Source of the DNA: Ischnura elegans
Taxonomy: Eukaryota > Arthropoda > Insecta > Odonata > Coenagrionidae
Assembly: GCF_921293095.1 (NCBI RefSeq)
Contig: NC_060259.1
Coordinates: forward strand, 1,302,001-1,366,000
Reading direction: 5' to 3'
DNA: 64,000 nt
Below are positions 30,001 through 41,140 of the stretch, in pieces (position 1 is the stretch's first letter; each line of letters opens with the position of its first letter). The notes beneath the pieces were generated by a model. The model ran no database searches. It worked only from the letters and a program-made list of their open reading frames with translations, and was not told where the DNA came from. Position numbers and translations under genes: made by a program.

Positions 30001-30800
30001 AAAAAGGAATTTAGAAAATAGAAAGGAAATTGGTGCAATTTGGTAATACTTGGCACATTTTTCTTTTTGGTGCCCGTGAAGATGTGACTGTGGGATTTAG
30101 AGAAGTGTAAATAGATCGATATATGCTACTAATCATATGTACCCGCGCTTTTTTATTATGAAATAGGATGGTCTCTGGTTTTCTTTGATTCCTTTCGGAA
30201 ATAGTGTCGGCTGAGATCATGTAGCTGGGTAAAAGTGTAATCTTGTTCTGTTTTACCTGGTACTACGAAAGAGTATGGGCTAAGGTATTTTTGAACAGTC
30301 GCGTGTATTGGGTTACAATATTCGTACGTCTATCTAGTATGCGTCTATCGTCTAGAGAATCTATTTTTTCTAATTTTCTGTTAGCGGGATGATGGATGAA
30401 TGGAAAATAATTGTTACAAGTTACATTTATTCCTGAATTCTTGTACGTTACGGTCACTCAAGCAACTATTTCTTTCCCCAACGCTTGGCTTGATGGCCAA
30501 TCTTCATCTTTCCCACAATATGGAAATTCATTTAGGCCGTTTTTACATTTCAAATCTGTCTAAACCCAATACTTTATTCCAAATTTGTCAGGTTTATTTG
30601 AAACATACTGCATAAAAGGGAAGCTGCGTTTTATTGGATAGAGCTGTGCATTTTCTATTACACCGAAGTTGCCATCGGATTCACTATTTTGGACTTCGGA
30701 GTTGGAATCGTCGCTTCCATCACACGCAGATGATGATGGATTGGTCAGATGGTCCTTCAACTGAAGTTTCCGATGGACTTCCACACTGATATTCTTCTCT
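30000..30800 (-). pseudogene. piggyBac transposase remnant, minus strand
   Basis: piggyBac transposases are DDD enzymes that excise from TTAA sites. On the minus strand from about 30,780 the text reads FPFMQYVSNKPDKFGIKYWV, matching the family's 'KPdKyGIKfw' block. GLNEFPYCGKDEDW follows, then NSGINVTCNNYFPFIHHPAN, corresponding to 'Ghnvt-DNfFtS'. ISADTISERNQRKPETIL and APKRKMCQVLPN near 30,050-30,220 match the following core. Frames shift and stops occur, so the copy is dead. It ends where the 181-bp satellite begins. It is opposite in strand to the other piggyBac at 33-35 kb. Confidence 0.7.
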
Positions 30801-30829
30801 CTCCCCTAAAAGAGCATTAAACACTAGAA

Positions 30830-32466
30830 AATAGCATATCAAGAAACAATCTCAAAACCGTAATCCTCTGCAATTTTAGAATGTGAATGACCTAATAACA
30901 CGTTTCTTAACGATATCTGCCCAATGGTTGGGAATTTAAACATCATCCAATACACTTATTGATTTCCACTTTTTACACCATAGTCACGAATAAAAATTGA
31001 AAATGGGAAAATGACATATCATTAAACACCCTTTGAAACCATATTCCTATCCATTTTTAGAATGTGAATGACTAAATATCTTGAATCTACGCGATATTTA
31101 ACTGAACAAAAAGAAAAAAACTCATCCCAGAGTTTAAAAGTTTCAAAATTTCAACACATTAGAGACATAAAAACCATTTACTAAACAAAAATGATGCTTC
31201 ATAAAACAACCCTGAAACCAAGTTTCTTAACGATATACCCAAATCGATGAGAAAATAAACATCATCCCATAGTTTTATAAATGGAAACCTTTTACATAAT
31301 ACAGAGGAAATTACCACTCAACATATGAAGATTACATATCATGAACACCAAACACAGCAATAGATGAGAATATAAGCCTCATTCCACAGTTTTATTGATT
31401 GACCCTTTTTACGCAATATTGACCAATTGCCAATTTATCATGGGAAAATGGCATATCATTCAACACCCTTAAAAAACTAATTCCTTTGAAGTTGAAGAAT
31501 TTGAAAGACTATATTTCTCGTTTCTTAACGATATCTACACAATGGATGATAAAATAAACCTCATCCCAAAGATTTATTGTATGCCAGTTTATACTATAAC
31601 GGCGTATTATCAATTGATAATAGATTATATTACAAATAAAATATCATAATAATAATTATTAAAAATTACAAATACAAAAATTGGGTTTAAAGAGTGTGTC
31701 ATGATATACATTATCCCTTGTTAAAATGTTGTTAAAAATGTTGTTAAAATGTAGAAATAAATTCCCTTGTCATTCTAGAATTTGAATGACTATATATATC
31801 TCTTCACTACACGATCTCTACTCAATGCATGAAAAAATGAATCCTCATCCCATGGTTTTATTCATGAACACTTTATACGTAGAAGAGATGAATTTCAAAA
31901 TTAGCGAGGAAAAATGCATATCATGAAAAAAACCTAAAAAATCAATTCGATTGTAATTTGAATGACTAAATATCGATATATTCTCAATGGATGATAAAAT
32001 AAACCTCATACAACAGTTTTAAAGGTTGAAACTATTTACGAATTAGAGAGGAATTCACCGCTTCAAGGGAAAATGGCTTATCATGAAACACCCTTAAAAA
32101 CCGTGTATCTATGATATTTCAGAATTTGAATGACTAAATATCTCGTTTCTTTGCGATATCTACCCAGTGAATGAGAAAATAAACCTAATGCGACAATTAT
32201 ATTTAATGTTAGTTTTTACGCATTCGATACGAATCAAGCATTTAACAAGGGGAAATGCATATCATGAAACACTCTTGAAAACCTAATCCCTATGTAATTT
32301 TAGAATTTGAATGGCTCAACATCCTCTTTCTACACGATATCTGCGCAATGGATGAGAAATAAACCTCATCACAAAGATTTATTTATTGACACTTTTTACG
32401 CTATGAGGACGAATAATAATTTATCCAGGGAAAATGACATATCATGAAACACCCTTCAACCCATTA
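30830..32466. repeat. 181-bp satellite, first block (about nine monomers)
   Basis: Monomers of about 181 bp recur with the ordered landmarks GAATTTGAATGACTAAATAT, CACGATATCTACCCAATGG, GAGAAAATAAACCTCATCCC, TTTTATTGATTGACACTTTT, TACGCATTAGAGACGAATTA, AACAAGGGAAAATG and ATATCATGAAACACCCTTAA. Divergence between neighbours is substantial (perhaps 15-25%), which suggests an old array. The block is cut at 32,466 by a piggyBac element. Confidence 0.9.
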
Positions 32467-35400
32467 ATCCCCCCAGCGTTGCGTGTACGCAACATTATGG
32501 AATTTTAATTATTAGAAAAAGCCTTATCTTCAGGATAATTTTTTTCGTTTTACTGACATTTGGAAATATCTCTTGTTCAATTTTGATGTTTTCGTCAAAA
32601 TTTTCATTAAAATTTTAACATTTTTTTAATTTTAAATTTTCCTTTTTCAAAGCGCTTATGTACTACAATTTGTAAATGATATTTCATTAAGATTAATTGA
32701 GGAGTCTTACAGCAGGTAGTTTTTCCTCTTAGTTCTAAGCTTCCTTATTAATCATTTTCAGTTCTGTCTTGATCGTTCATCATTACTAGCATAAAGGTTT
32801 TCTTTGAAAACAATATTGCGTTTACGCAACGATGGGAATTCTCTGGTTGATCAAGGGGCTTTTCTCTAAGCATAAAGCAGCTCGTAAAAATGGCTTTTTA
32901 AAAGGACAACGTAGTACTCAGGTGACAGTTTAGCTGTATTTGTGGTATTCACGGAGTAAACAAAGCAATGGGTGAATGGCTTTTGGAATTCCATATGGTC
33001 ATCTCTACGAATTTTAGATTCAACTCTGTTACTTAGTTGAGCAAAATTGTTGCGCGCCTACATGGAACCGGTACAGGGCAAGGTCATTCTCAGGAAATGT
33101 TATTTAGCAGACATTGAATTCAGATTTCGATGTATTCAATTATAGGATAGGATGACAGGTTGAGAAACGAATTAGTTGAAGCAGGAGTATGGCAGAAGGT
33201 GAAGTGTTCCTCTAGTCACTCCTAGGATTTTTCTCTGTACTTACCATTCCATCTTCTAGCGCTTAGGTGTGGGATGCGATGGTGAGGGATGATAAAAATC
33301 AGCGTTCCATGGGGTAGATACCAGTTAAATTGTCCTCTGAAATGCCTCTTCATCTCTCTTTCAGTAATTATATTAATAATATTGCAATATTTTTTGGTCG
33401 GCTTGTTGTAACAAAATTCATCCAGATGAAAAAGTGAGGAAAATTTTACGCCTCATTTCCACGCCTCAGAAGTATACTTTGGAAGAAGCGTCAAGAAGGT
33501 AACTGAAGAATATTAATTAACGAGAGATGTAGTGTATAATCTTTTGTAAACTTAGGAACTCCAAGAAAGATTACAGCATTTCAGATAAGGATGATTTCAG
33601 GGGTACATCACGGCTGATGAAATAGTGGCTGCACTGATAGAACTTAGCGAGGAAAGTGATGCGGAGGTACTCCCTCCTGAAGTTTGTGAATTCACCAAGG
33701 ATATCAAGGAGGATATCAAGGATATAGTCATAAATAACGGCGGCATTCCCCTGCCTTAGGATATTACCGAGGCTTTTGAAATACATTCAAATACGCTACA
33801 ATGCAAGCCACAGTTTACTCCAGTAGAATCTAAAAATCAATCGTCAAGTTAACGCGCACACCCAGATAAAAGATACAGATAGCTAAATGGGAAAAATAAG
33901 AGTTACTTCCTTTCGAACCCCAAATTTCTTAGAGAAAATAGCAACAGAAACCCTCATTACTCAGTATGCACGCCATTCACCAATTGAGATCTTTCACTCA
34001 TTTATCACTGAAGAATTACTTCAATTAAATTTGAAAAATTCAAATGAGTATGCTAGAGAGGAAAATGACCATATTTTTACTCTGAGTATGGCAGATTTAA
34101 AAGAAATTCTTTGAGATACTAATACTGTCGAGGTACAATACAATAACGCCCACTAACTTGTACTGGACAAACCATGTCTGTCCTATTAGTAAGGTAATAT
34201 ATGATGCGGAAAAGATTTCATAAAATTAAAATTATCTACACCTCTCCGATGATTCTCAACTACGCAAAAGTGAAAATTTCAGGCCTTTTCTGAGTAGACT
34301 AAACCAAAATTCCACTCAGTGTGGAATTTTTCTAACAAATTGTCAATTGATGAGCAAATGCGGGCGGCACTCAGTCTAGCCTCATCTACAGGCCATTTCT
34401 ATCACTTTTTTTATATGACTCTTCTATATTTGCTGAATTTTTGTAAGTCTGCAAAACATCTTACCATGTATTTTCATAGTTAATTCACAAATTACAGTCT
34501 GTTGGCAACTCATAGTGATAATGGTTATTTTGCAGTAGGAACTGAAGGAGAAAATAGAATGGGAAATGGCACAGTTATGTCTTCGTGGGATTAGGCAAAA
34601 AACAAAAAAGGGATTAGACGGTTGTCGTTTGACAAGTCAAAATATATTCTCCTAGTCCGATGGCATGATAATTGTGTCGTCACCGCTACTTCAAACTACT
34701 GGAATATTGCACGTATATATTATAGTAAGGACGAAAAGGTATAACCAAAAGCAGAAGAAAAGTGAAACGATTCCGCAAACAAATGTCATCAACGATTACA
34801 TTCAGGAAATGGAAGGGGTAGATTTACACGATAACTATGCTGCATGTCACCGTATTCAGGCTAGGGAAAAAATGGTGGTGGCTTCTATTCATAAATGGGC
34901 TCTACAGTGCAATGGTGACTGCGTGGCGATTGTACTTCATGGTCACGGGCGGAGCAATTCCTCAGTTAGATTTCCGGTCGGAGATCATAAATATTTTACT
35001 GACGCAAGAAGTGCTTTCCAATACAAAGGCTGATGGCATTTGGCATAAAAATCGCTGGGCATATGCGGGACGCCCTTGGAAAAATGACATTCCCCAGCAT
35101 GTCCGTCAATTGAGAATAAGGAATTTCATCCTAAGGAATACTGATAACTCTCGGCAAAGACGTCGATTGTGCAAATCATAGACAACTTTTGAGTGTGTAA
35201 AGTGCAATATTTAACTTCACGCAGAATTTTTTCACAAATGTAATCATAAGTGAAGATGAAAAATAAAAGATGCAACCTAAGTTACAAAATTTCATTTTTC
35301 ATTTATATTTACGGGAGTTTTCCCAGCGTTGCCTAAACGCAAAATCATGTAAATAATACATTATAATGAGTATAATAAGGCTTAATGCAAATTCATTATA

Positions 35401-35480
35401 AATATACCAAAAAAAACCTGAATATATACGAAAAAATCAAGGTTTAAAGTTCTACATACAGTCTGGGAAATAATGGGTAA
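32467..35480 (+). mobile_element. piggyBac transposon, degenerate, inside satellite
   Basis: The array stops at TTAA followed by TCCCCCCAGCGTTGCGTG (about 32,465-32,484), a fitting piggyBac end with its TTAA target. AGCGTTGCGTAAACGCAA-type motifs recur inverted at about 32,817-32,835 and direct at about 35,328-35,343. The transposase remnant occupies 33.59-35.18 kb. The right end could not be fixed; satellite sequence is back by about 35,490. Confidence 0.65.
33590..35181 (+). pseudogene. piggyBac transposase remnant, plus strand
   Basis: An acidic N-terminus (ELSEESDAEVLPPEV) is followed by SPIEIFHSFITEELLQLN and NEYAREENDHIFTLSMADLK, the family's N-terminal domain. SIDEQMRAA near 34,340-34,370 matches the DDE core. 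Then come NCVVTATSNYWNIA, KKSETIPQTNVINDYIQEM and EGVDLHDNYAACHR, the 'vYnkhMGGVDl-D' block. In another frame RLGKKWWWLLFINGLY and AIPQLDFRSEI match the C-terminal region. At least three frame changes and several stops are present. Intact members have about 550-600 residues, so most of the length is covered. Confidence 0.8.
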
Positions 35481-35489
35481 AGAACTAAT

Positions 35490-35895
35490 TCCCATCTTTT
35501 TTAGAGTTTGGCTGACTAAATATCTTGATTCTACACGATATATACCCAAAGAATGAGAAAAAAACCTAACACTACAGTTAAATTTATTGACACTTTTTAC
35601 GCATTAGAGACGAATTAACGATTTAAAAAGGGAAAATGACATTTTACGAAATACCCTTAAAATTCGAATTCCTATGCAATTTTCGAATTTTAATGACTAA
35701 AAATCTTGTTTCTTCACGATATCTACCGAATGTATGGTAAATAAAACATCATCCCACAATTTAATAGATTGACACTGTTTACACAATAGCGACGAATTAA
35801 CCATTTAACAAGGCAAAATGACATATCATGAAACACCCTTAAAAACCAAATAAGTATGCAATTTTAGAATTTTAATGAATTAATATTCTGTTTAT
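35490..35895. repeat. 181-bp satellite, second block (about two monomers)
   Basis: The same monomer as in 30.83-32.47 kb resumes after the piggyBac, with GACTAAATATCTTGATTCTA, TTGACACTTTTTACGCATTA and ACGAATTAACGATTTAA-type landmarks. It is cut in mid-monomer (after GAATTAATATTCTGTTT) by the RTE LINE. The other half of that monomer lies right of the LINE at 41,141. Confidence 0.85.
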
Positions 35896-35927
35896 ACTCC
35901 TTCTATCTCCTTGTTTATATATCCTTT

Positions 35928-36490
35928 CCCTTGGGCTACAACCTTGTCGCGGTGGAGAGGCTTGAGCGTTCCTATGACCCCTAGAGCTGCACTGGCGGGA
36001 TTAATTTCTAAATTATTCCCGATAGGGCCACCCATGCCAGATCGGTCGAAGGGTAGGAGCCAGACGAAAGGTAGTCCACGTGATGGTGTCACGTGAAAAA
36101 CACTGTTAGAATGGAAGTGGGAAACCCTACCAACTATCCCTTCCCTGAAAACATGGAGTACAACCAAATGAGCCTCGGAATCTCATCGCCCGGGACCCGT
36201 CCGCAAAGGGCGGGTGTCGGGCACGTCAGCGAGGTCGGCTTGAGCTTGAGGTTCCTATGACCCCTAGAGCTGCGCTGGCGTATTCCCGGTAGGGCCACCC
36301 ATGTCGAAGGGTAGGAGCCAGACGAAAGGTAGTCCACGTGATGGTGTCACGTAAAAAAACACTGTTGGAATGGAAGTGGGAAACCCTACCAACTATCTCT
36401 TCCCTGAAAACATGGAGTTTGATCAAACTAGCCTCGGATGGAATCGCGGCACCCGGCCCTTAAGGGCGGGTGTCGTAGGTGGCAAGGTCC
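35928..36490 (+). promoter_or_regulatory. RTE 5' UTR made of two tandem monomers
   Basis: Unit 1 (35,928-36,237) and unit 2 (36,238-36,490) share TTCCTATGACCCCTAGAGCTGC, split here as TTCCTATGACCCC and TAGAGCTGC, then GAAGGGTAGGAGCCAGACGA, AGGTAGTCCACGTGATGG, CCCTACCAACTATC and TTCCCTGAAAACATGGAGT. Unit 2 has an internal shortening of about 40 bp. Tandem 5' monomers act as promoters in some LINEs (mouse L1 is the known example); that role here is inference. Confidence 0.6.
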
Positions 36491-36804
36491 TCGGAGTCCT
36501 TATCATGCGAAATCCTTGCAGTGACGTATCATCATCATCTTTTTCAGCATCAGCGGCAGCATCCAAGGAGCAGGACAAGAAGACCAAGAGGATGGAGAAG
36601 AAAAAGGCATCGATGAATGTAGGGACGTGGAATGTGAGGACAATGATGAGGGCGGGTAAACTAGAAAATATAAAAAGGGAAATGCAGAAAGGGAATATAG
36701 ATATCTTGGGTCTATCCGAAGTTAGGTGGAAGGACAGTGGGGACTATTGGAGTGACGGGGACAGGGTTATATATAGTGGTGGAGAGGAAAGTCAGCGAGG
36801 GGTA

Positions 36805-38101
36805 CCCTGGGGAAACTCATGGAGAGGACGCTGCTGCCCTTCATCCTCAAGCATACAGAGAGCCGTGACATCCTTCCACTGGAGCAGTACGGATTCCGGG
36901 ATCACCACTCCACCACTCACCAGCTGGTACGGATGGTGGACTTCATAACTTCAGGCTTCAATAGGAGATGCTGCGCGGCGGCTGCCTTTTTCGACGTCCA
37001 GAAAGCATTTGACCGAGTTTGGAACGACGGCCTCCTATTGAAGCTGAAGCACTTTGGATTTCCCTTCTGGCAGCGGAGACTGATCGCTGCGTACCTGAGG
37101 AAGCGGACGTTCTCCGTCATCTGGGGTAGAGCCACCTCCATGAAGAAGACCATCCGAGCCGGGGTCCCCCAAGGATCGGTACTCGGACCATTGCTGTTCA
37201 ACATCTTTACGGCAGATATTCCGCGGGACTTCGGATGGAACGTGATCGTGACACTGTTCGCAGATGACGCAGCAGTGGTGGCGCGTTCCTGGAAATCCCA
37301 TATGGCGTCCTCCTATCTCCAACGGACTGTGGACCAACTCCTACCGTGGTACGCAACATGGCGTATAACCATCAACGCCAAGAAGACAAACGCCGTCTTC
37401 TTCTCCGCCACGCCTAAGACGCCGATTCCGGGGGAGATTCTAGTCGACACGGAGGAAGCACCTTGGAAGACGGAGGCGCTGTATCTTGGAGTGACGCTGG
37501 ACCGAGGCCTCTCCTTCCGCCAACACGCCCTGAATATCTCGCGAAGAGCACGAACGCGGAGATTCCTGCTTTCGCCGTTGCTGCGGTCGAAATTCCTCTC
37601 CTTGGAGCAGAAGTTGAGGATTTACAAAATGGCCATCCGGCCAATACTGTCGTATGCTGCCCCTGCGTGGAGCGGCCGCATACCCACAACATGGAGCCAA
37701 CCCATCAGAGTGGCAGAGAATACCACGCTCAGGACCATCCTCGCTCTTGGATGGAATTACCACCGAGTGCTGCTCTACGCCCTGACGGACATGGAGCCGA
37801 TTGAAGACTACCTCAAGCAGACTTCCAAGACCTTCTTCCAGAAGGCGAAGAGCTCCAGCATCGAAGCCATCAAGACGATAGCGGACACCAAACCAACCAC
37901 ATACGGTCGGCACAAGAGACCGTGCTCTTCTACTGGAGAGGAGGAAGACCTACCGCAGAAGAAGAGACAGAGGTGAAGGACCCTCACTAATTTCACCGAC
38001 GGGAGAAACTCTCCGAAAACACATCGGCTGAGAAACTATAACGTTGGACAGCCCAGTAGGACCAGGCAATGAGGACTGCCTGGCCAGCACACATCCTTTC
38101 A
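36805..38101 (+). mobile_element. 5'-truncated Jockey-type LINE inserted in the RTE
   Basis: The 11-mer AGCGAGGGGTA flanks the insert (36794-36804 and 38102-38112), and removing the insert plus one copy restores the RTE reading frame. The 1,297-bp insert contains one long RT frame and a 3' part without a clear poly-A tail, ending CACACATCCTTTCA. It is GC-rich compared with the host sequence. Confidence 0.85.
36819..37976 (+). CDS. Jockey-type reverse transcriptase, 5'-truncated
   Basis: A 385-residue open frame with RT motifs in order: LEQYGFRDHHSTTHQLVRMV, FFDVQKAFDRVWNDGLLLKL (catalytic Asp), AGVPQGSVLGPLLFNIFTAD, and LFADDAAV (about 37,255-37,278). Then come TNAVFFSAT, LYLGVTLDRGLSFRQH and RPILSYAAPAWSG. 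The C-terminal end is basic (RHKRP, KKRQR). It lacks the endonuclease and the first RT motifs because the copy is 5'-truncated. The frame is unbroken, so the insertion is younger than its RTE host. The first in-frame ATG (36819) is fortuitous. Confidence 0.85.
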   Translation: MERTLLPFILKHTESRDILPLEQYGFRDHHSTTHQLVRMVDFITSGFNRRCCAAAAFFDVQKAFDRVWNDGLLLKLKHFGFPFWQRRLIAAYLRKRTFSVIWGRATSMKKTIRAGVPQGSVLGPLLFNIFTADIPRDFGWNVIVTLFADDAAVVARSWKSHMASSYLQRTVDQLLPWYATWRITINAKKTNAVFFSATPKTPIPGEILVDTEEAPWKTEALYLGVTLDRGLSFRQHALNISRRARTRRFLLSPLLRSKFLSLEQKLRIYKMAIRPILSYAAPAWSGRIPTTWSQPIRVAENTTLRTILALGWNYHRVLLYALTDMEPIEDYLKQTSKTFFQKAKSSSIEAIKTIADTKPTTYGRHKRPCSSTGEEEDLPQKKRQR

Positions 38102-39385
38102 AGCGAGGGGTAGCTTTAGTATTAAACGGGAAGATGGGTAAGCGTGTGTTAGGCATAGAGCAGGTAAGCGATAGGATTCTGGTGGTAGAAATTGAGGCGC
38201 GGCCCACCAACCTTATGGTGGTCCAGATTTACATGCCCACCAGCAATCATAGGGAGGAAGAAGTAGATGAGGTGTATGAACAGCTTGAGGAAATAATTAG
38301 AGACACACCGGGTAAGAAAAATCTGGTAGTGATGGGGGACAGGAACGCTTCAGTCGGGGAAGGGAGGGATGGAAACGAAATAGGAGAATTTGGATTAGGA
38401 ATTCGGAACAACAGGAGAGAGAAAGCAGCAGAATTTTGCAGGAGAAACAAGTTATTCATTACAAACACTTGGTTTAATCATCACAAAGGGCGAAGGTAAA
38501 CATGGAAAAGTCCTGGGACTATTGGAAGGTATCAGATAGACTACATCATGGTAAGGCAGAGGTTTAGGAATAGTGTGAAAAACTCGCGCAGCTTCCCTGC
38601 AGCGGATGCAGATTCAGACCACAATTTAGTACTTATGAAATGCAACGTCAGATTCAAAAGACTTACGAAAGGTAGGAAGGCGAAGAAATGGAATCTAGAA
38701 GCTCTAAAGGGGAGTATAAGGAGAGAATATCAGGAACTTGTTGACAATAGCACCCGGGGTATTGAAAGTCCAAAAACTGTTGAGGAAAGATGGGATAATA
38801 TAAAAACTGGAATAGTCAAAGCAGCTGAGAAGTTAATTGGGTACGTTGACAGTAGAAGGATAAAGAAACCGTGGATAACGGAGAACATGATAAGGGAGAT
38901 GGAGGTGAGGAGGAAGTGGAAGAACGTGGACACAGAACAGGACAAAAGAATATATAGATTAATTAATAATCAATTACGGCGTGAGACAAAGAGAGCAAGG
39001 GAGGCTTGGTGGAAAAGACAGTGTGAGGAAATGGAAAAGTTTCAGAAAGAAGGAGAGGTACGCGCGTTATATGCCAAAGTTAAGTCGCTGTCGGGCGGCA
39101 AAAGAGGGCAAACCATGCCTAAAATTAAGGCTAACGATGGAAGGATGCTAACCGAGCGAGAAGAGGTACAGAGTAGATGGAAGGAATACGTGGAGGATCT
39201 CTATGAAGGGAGGAACAGACCAGAGAGATTGACTTTAGACGAAGAAGGTGAAGTGCAGGAGGATAATTTTGGGCCGGGGATGTTAGATTCAGATATAGAG
39301 AATGCACTTCGTGATATGAAGGCCAGGAAAGCAGTAGGCGTGGACAATATCCCGTGTGAGCTGCTGAAGAGTCTAGGGAGGGATA

Positions 39386-39704
39386 AAGGAAACGATACCC
39401 TAGGGCGGGCTCGCGGGGATACACTCCTAGGGCAGGGACTGTAAGCGCTAGCTTTTATCCTCTGCACCCAGAAGGGGAAGGACGGGAAGGAACAAGGAAG
39501 GAGGCGCCGCCGCGATGAGAGCACGACGACGCCTCTGGGGAGGGGATAGGGAAGGAAGGGAAGGCACGAGGAATCCCGCACCGTCACAAAGGCGGGCGGG
39601 CCCTACTAACAGCGAAACCAAGCGAAACGCAATTAATATGCTACCAATCCTAAAGAGTGGATTTTCCTATGAGGAAGAAAAATCCATCGATCCAATCTGT
39701 AGAT
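39386..39704. mobile_element. 319-bp insertion with 14-bp target duplication
   Basis: TCTAGGGAGGGATA occurs on both sides (39372-39385 and 39705-39718), and the RTE frame (SLGRD, then SKKWFLELIHSIYEEG) makes sense when the insert is removed. The insert is GC-rich, with GGCGCCGCCGCGATGAGAG and GGGAAGGCACGAGG, and ends in an AT-rich stretch. No tRNA-type A/B boxes are evident. It behaves like a SINE or short truncated retrotransposon; family unknown. Confidence 0.75.
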
Positions 39705-39718
39705 TCTAGGGAGGGATA

Positions 39719-41132
39719 GTAAGAAATGGTTTCTCGAACTAATTCACAGCATCTATGAGGAGGGGTGTTGGCCGGAAGATTTTGTGAAGACGGTTCTAAT
39801 TCCGCTACCAAAAAAGAAGAAAGCTGTTAAATGCGGGGAATATAGGACTATTAGCCTAATATCTCACGCGGCGAAAGTGGTACTGAGGATATTGAACAGA
39901 CGAATGGAGGCGAGGACAAACGAGCATTTGGTTGATCAGTTTGGTTTTAGAAAAGGGAAGTCAACTCGTGACGCAATAGCAGTAATGAGGTCCCTGGTGG
40001 AGAGGAACATAGAATATGACCAGGGCGTGTATGCCTGCTTTGTGGATTTTGAAAAAGCATTTGATAGAGTGAATTGGGTAAAGTTAATGGATATTCTCAA
40101 GAAAATAGGTGTAGATCGGAGGGATAGGCGATTGATTCGTAATCTGTATATGGCACAGTCTGCGCAAGTGAGGGTAGGCGACGGAGAATCTGTGTGGGCA
40201 AGAATGGGCCGCGGAGTGAGGCAAGGCTGTCCTCTATCGCCGCTGCTCTTTAACGTGTACGCTGAAGAGATGGCAAGGGAAGCGTGGGATGAGTTAGAAG
40301 CTGGAGTAAAAGTGGGAGGATAGATGTTCAAATCAGTGACATTTGCGGATGACCAGGCGTTGATTAGCTAGTCAGCGAGGGGGCTTCAGGCTCTAGTGGA
40401 TGCGTTACACGAGCGTTGCGAGGAATATAAGATGAGGATTAATCACAAGAAGACCAAGGTCATGCGGTTTTGTAAAGCCTCAAGAGCGAGGAATGCTAGA
40501 CTTAAGATAAAGGTGGGTGGTGAAAACTTGAGCAGGTTGAGCAGTTCAACTATTTAGGCAGTACGTTAGAGGAAAACGGATAAAGTAGTACGGATATTAG
40601 GAAGCAAATTGCACTAGCAAAGGAGGCGTTCATGAACAGAAAGGAGCTTCTGAGAGGTTCCTTATGTAAGAGTTTAAAGAAAAGGTTAGTGAAGAGTTTG
40701 ATCTGGAGTGTAGCGCTTTGCGGTGCAGGAACGTGGACACTTAGGAAGGAGGACGAGAGAAGACTCGAGGCATTCGAGATGTGGGTGTGGCGAATAATGG
40801 AGAAGGTGAAGTGGACGGAGAGGAGGAGGAACGACGAAGTGCTGGATATGGTTGGCGAGGATAGGCAGCTTTTAGATGAGATACGGAGAAGGCAGAAGGT
40901 ATAGATGGAGTGAGTACTTAGCGGGGATGGGATGTTGAAAACAGTGTTGGAGGGAAGAATATTAGGTAAACGAGGGAGGGGAAGGAAAAGAATAGGAATT
41001 TTAGATAGAATGAAGGGTAGTGGCACTGACCTGTTGTGCACTGAAGAGGGAAGTGCAAGATGTAAGGGGATGCGCCCGGAATTCTTCGTTAGCACTCCAT
41101 GGAGACCTACCTTAATCGGTAGAATACTTTAA
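39719..41132 (+). pseudogene. RTE LINE ORF: reverse transcriptase (3' part)
   Basis: Motifs in order: DFVKTVLIPLPKKKKAVKC, EYRTISLISHAAKVVLRIL, LVDQFGFRKGKSTRDAI, CFVDFEKAFDRVNW (catalytic Asp), GVRQGCPLSPLLFNVYAEEM and, past a stop at 40,321, TFADDQAL (about 40,335-40,358). Another stop lies just after this, and a frameshift follows near 40,530. EQFNYLGSTLEENG then continues into IWSVALCGAGTWTLRKEDE, FEMWVWRIMEKVKWTER and GKRGRGRKRIGILD. The RT core is otherwise well preserved, so the copy is not very old. Confidence 0.8.
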
Positions 41133-41140
41133 TAATAATA

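Larger units (their letters stand above)
36511..39385 (+). pseudogene. RTE LINE ORF: endonuclease and linker (5' part)
   Basis: The ORF starts near ATG 36511 with a Ser/Ala/Lys-rich leader, then MNVGTWNVRTMMRAGKLENI, DILGLSEVRWKDSGDY and YSGGEESQRG, the N-terminal motifs of an APE endonuclease. After the Jockey insertion it resumes at 38,102 with RGVALVLNGKMG, MVVQIYMPTS, VVMGDRNASVG and, past a single in-frame stop at 38,497-38,499, YQIDYIMVRQRFRNSV and DADSDHNLVLMKC (catalytic D-H). A basic linker follows to KAVGVDNIPCELLKSLG, where the 319-bp insertion starts. Proteins of this family are often mislabelled as craniofacial development protein 2. Confidence 0.8.
35915..41140 (+). mobile_element. 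RTE-type LINE with nested insertions
   Basis: A near full-length RTE-type LINE inserted in phase within one 181-bp satellite monomer. It has a 5' UTR with two tandem units (35.93-36.49 kb), an APE endonuclease from about 36,511, an RT through 40.9 kb, a C-terminal region (GKRGRGRKRIGILD) and a short TAATAATAATA tail near 41,129-41,140, typical of RTE elements. A Jockey fragment (36805-38101) and a 319-bp insertion (39386-39704) interrupt it, each with clear target duplications. Without them the LINE is about 3.6 kb. Several stops and at least one frameshift make it inactive. Confidence 0.85.

Noticed and set aside
37035-37913. Several minus-strand frames of 90-157 residues over the Jockey RT
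   Set aside because: They are antisense to a well-supported RT frame and arise from its high GC content and codon bias.
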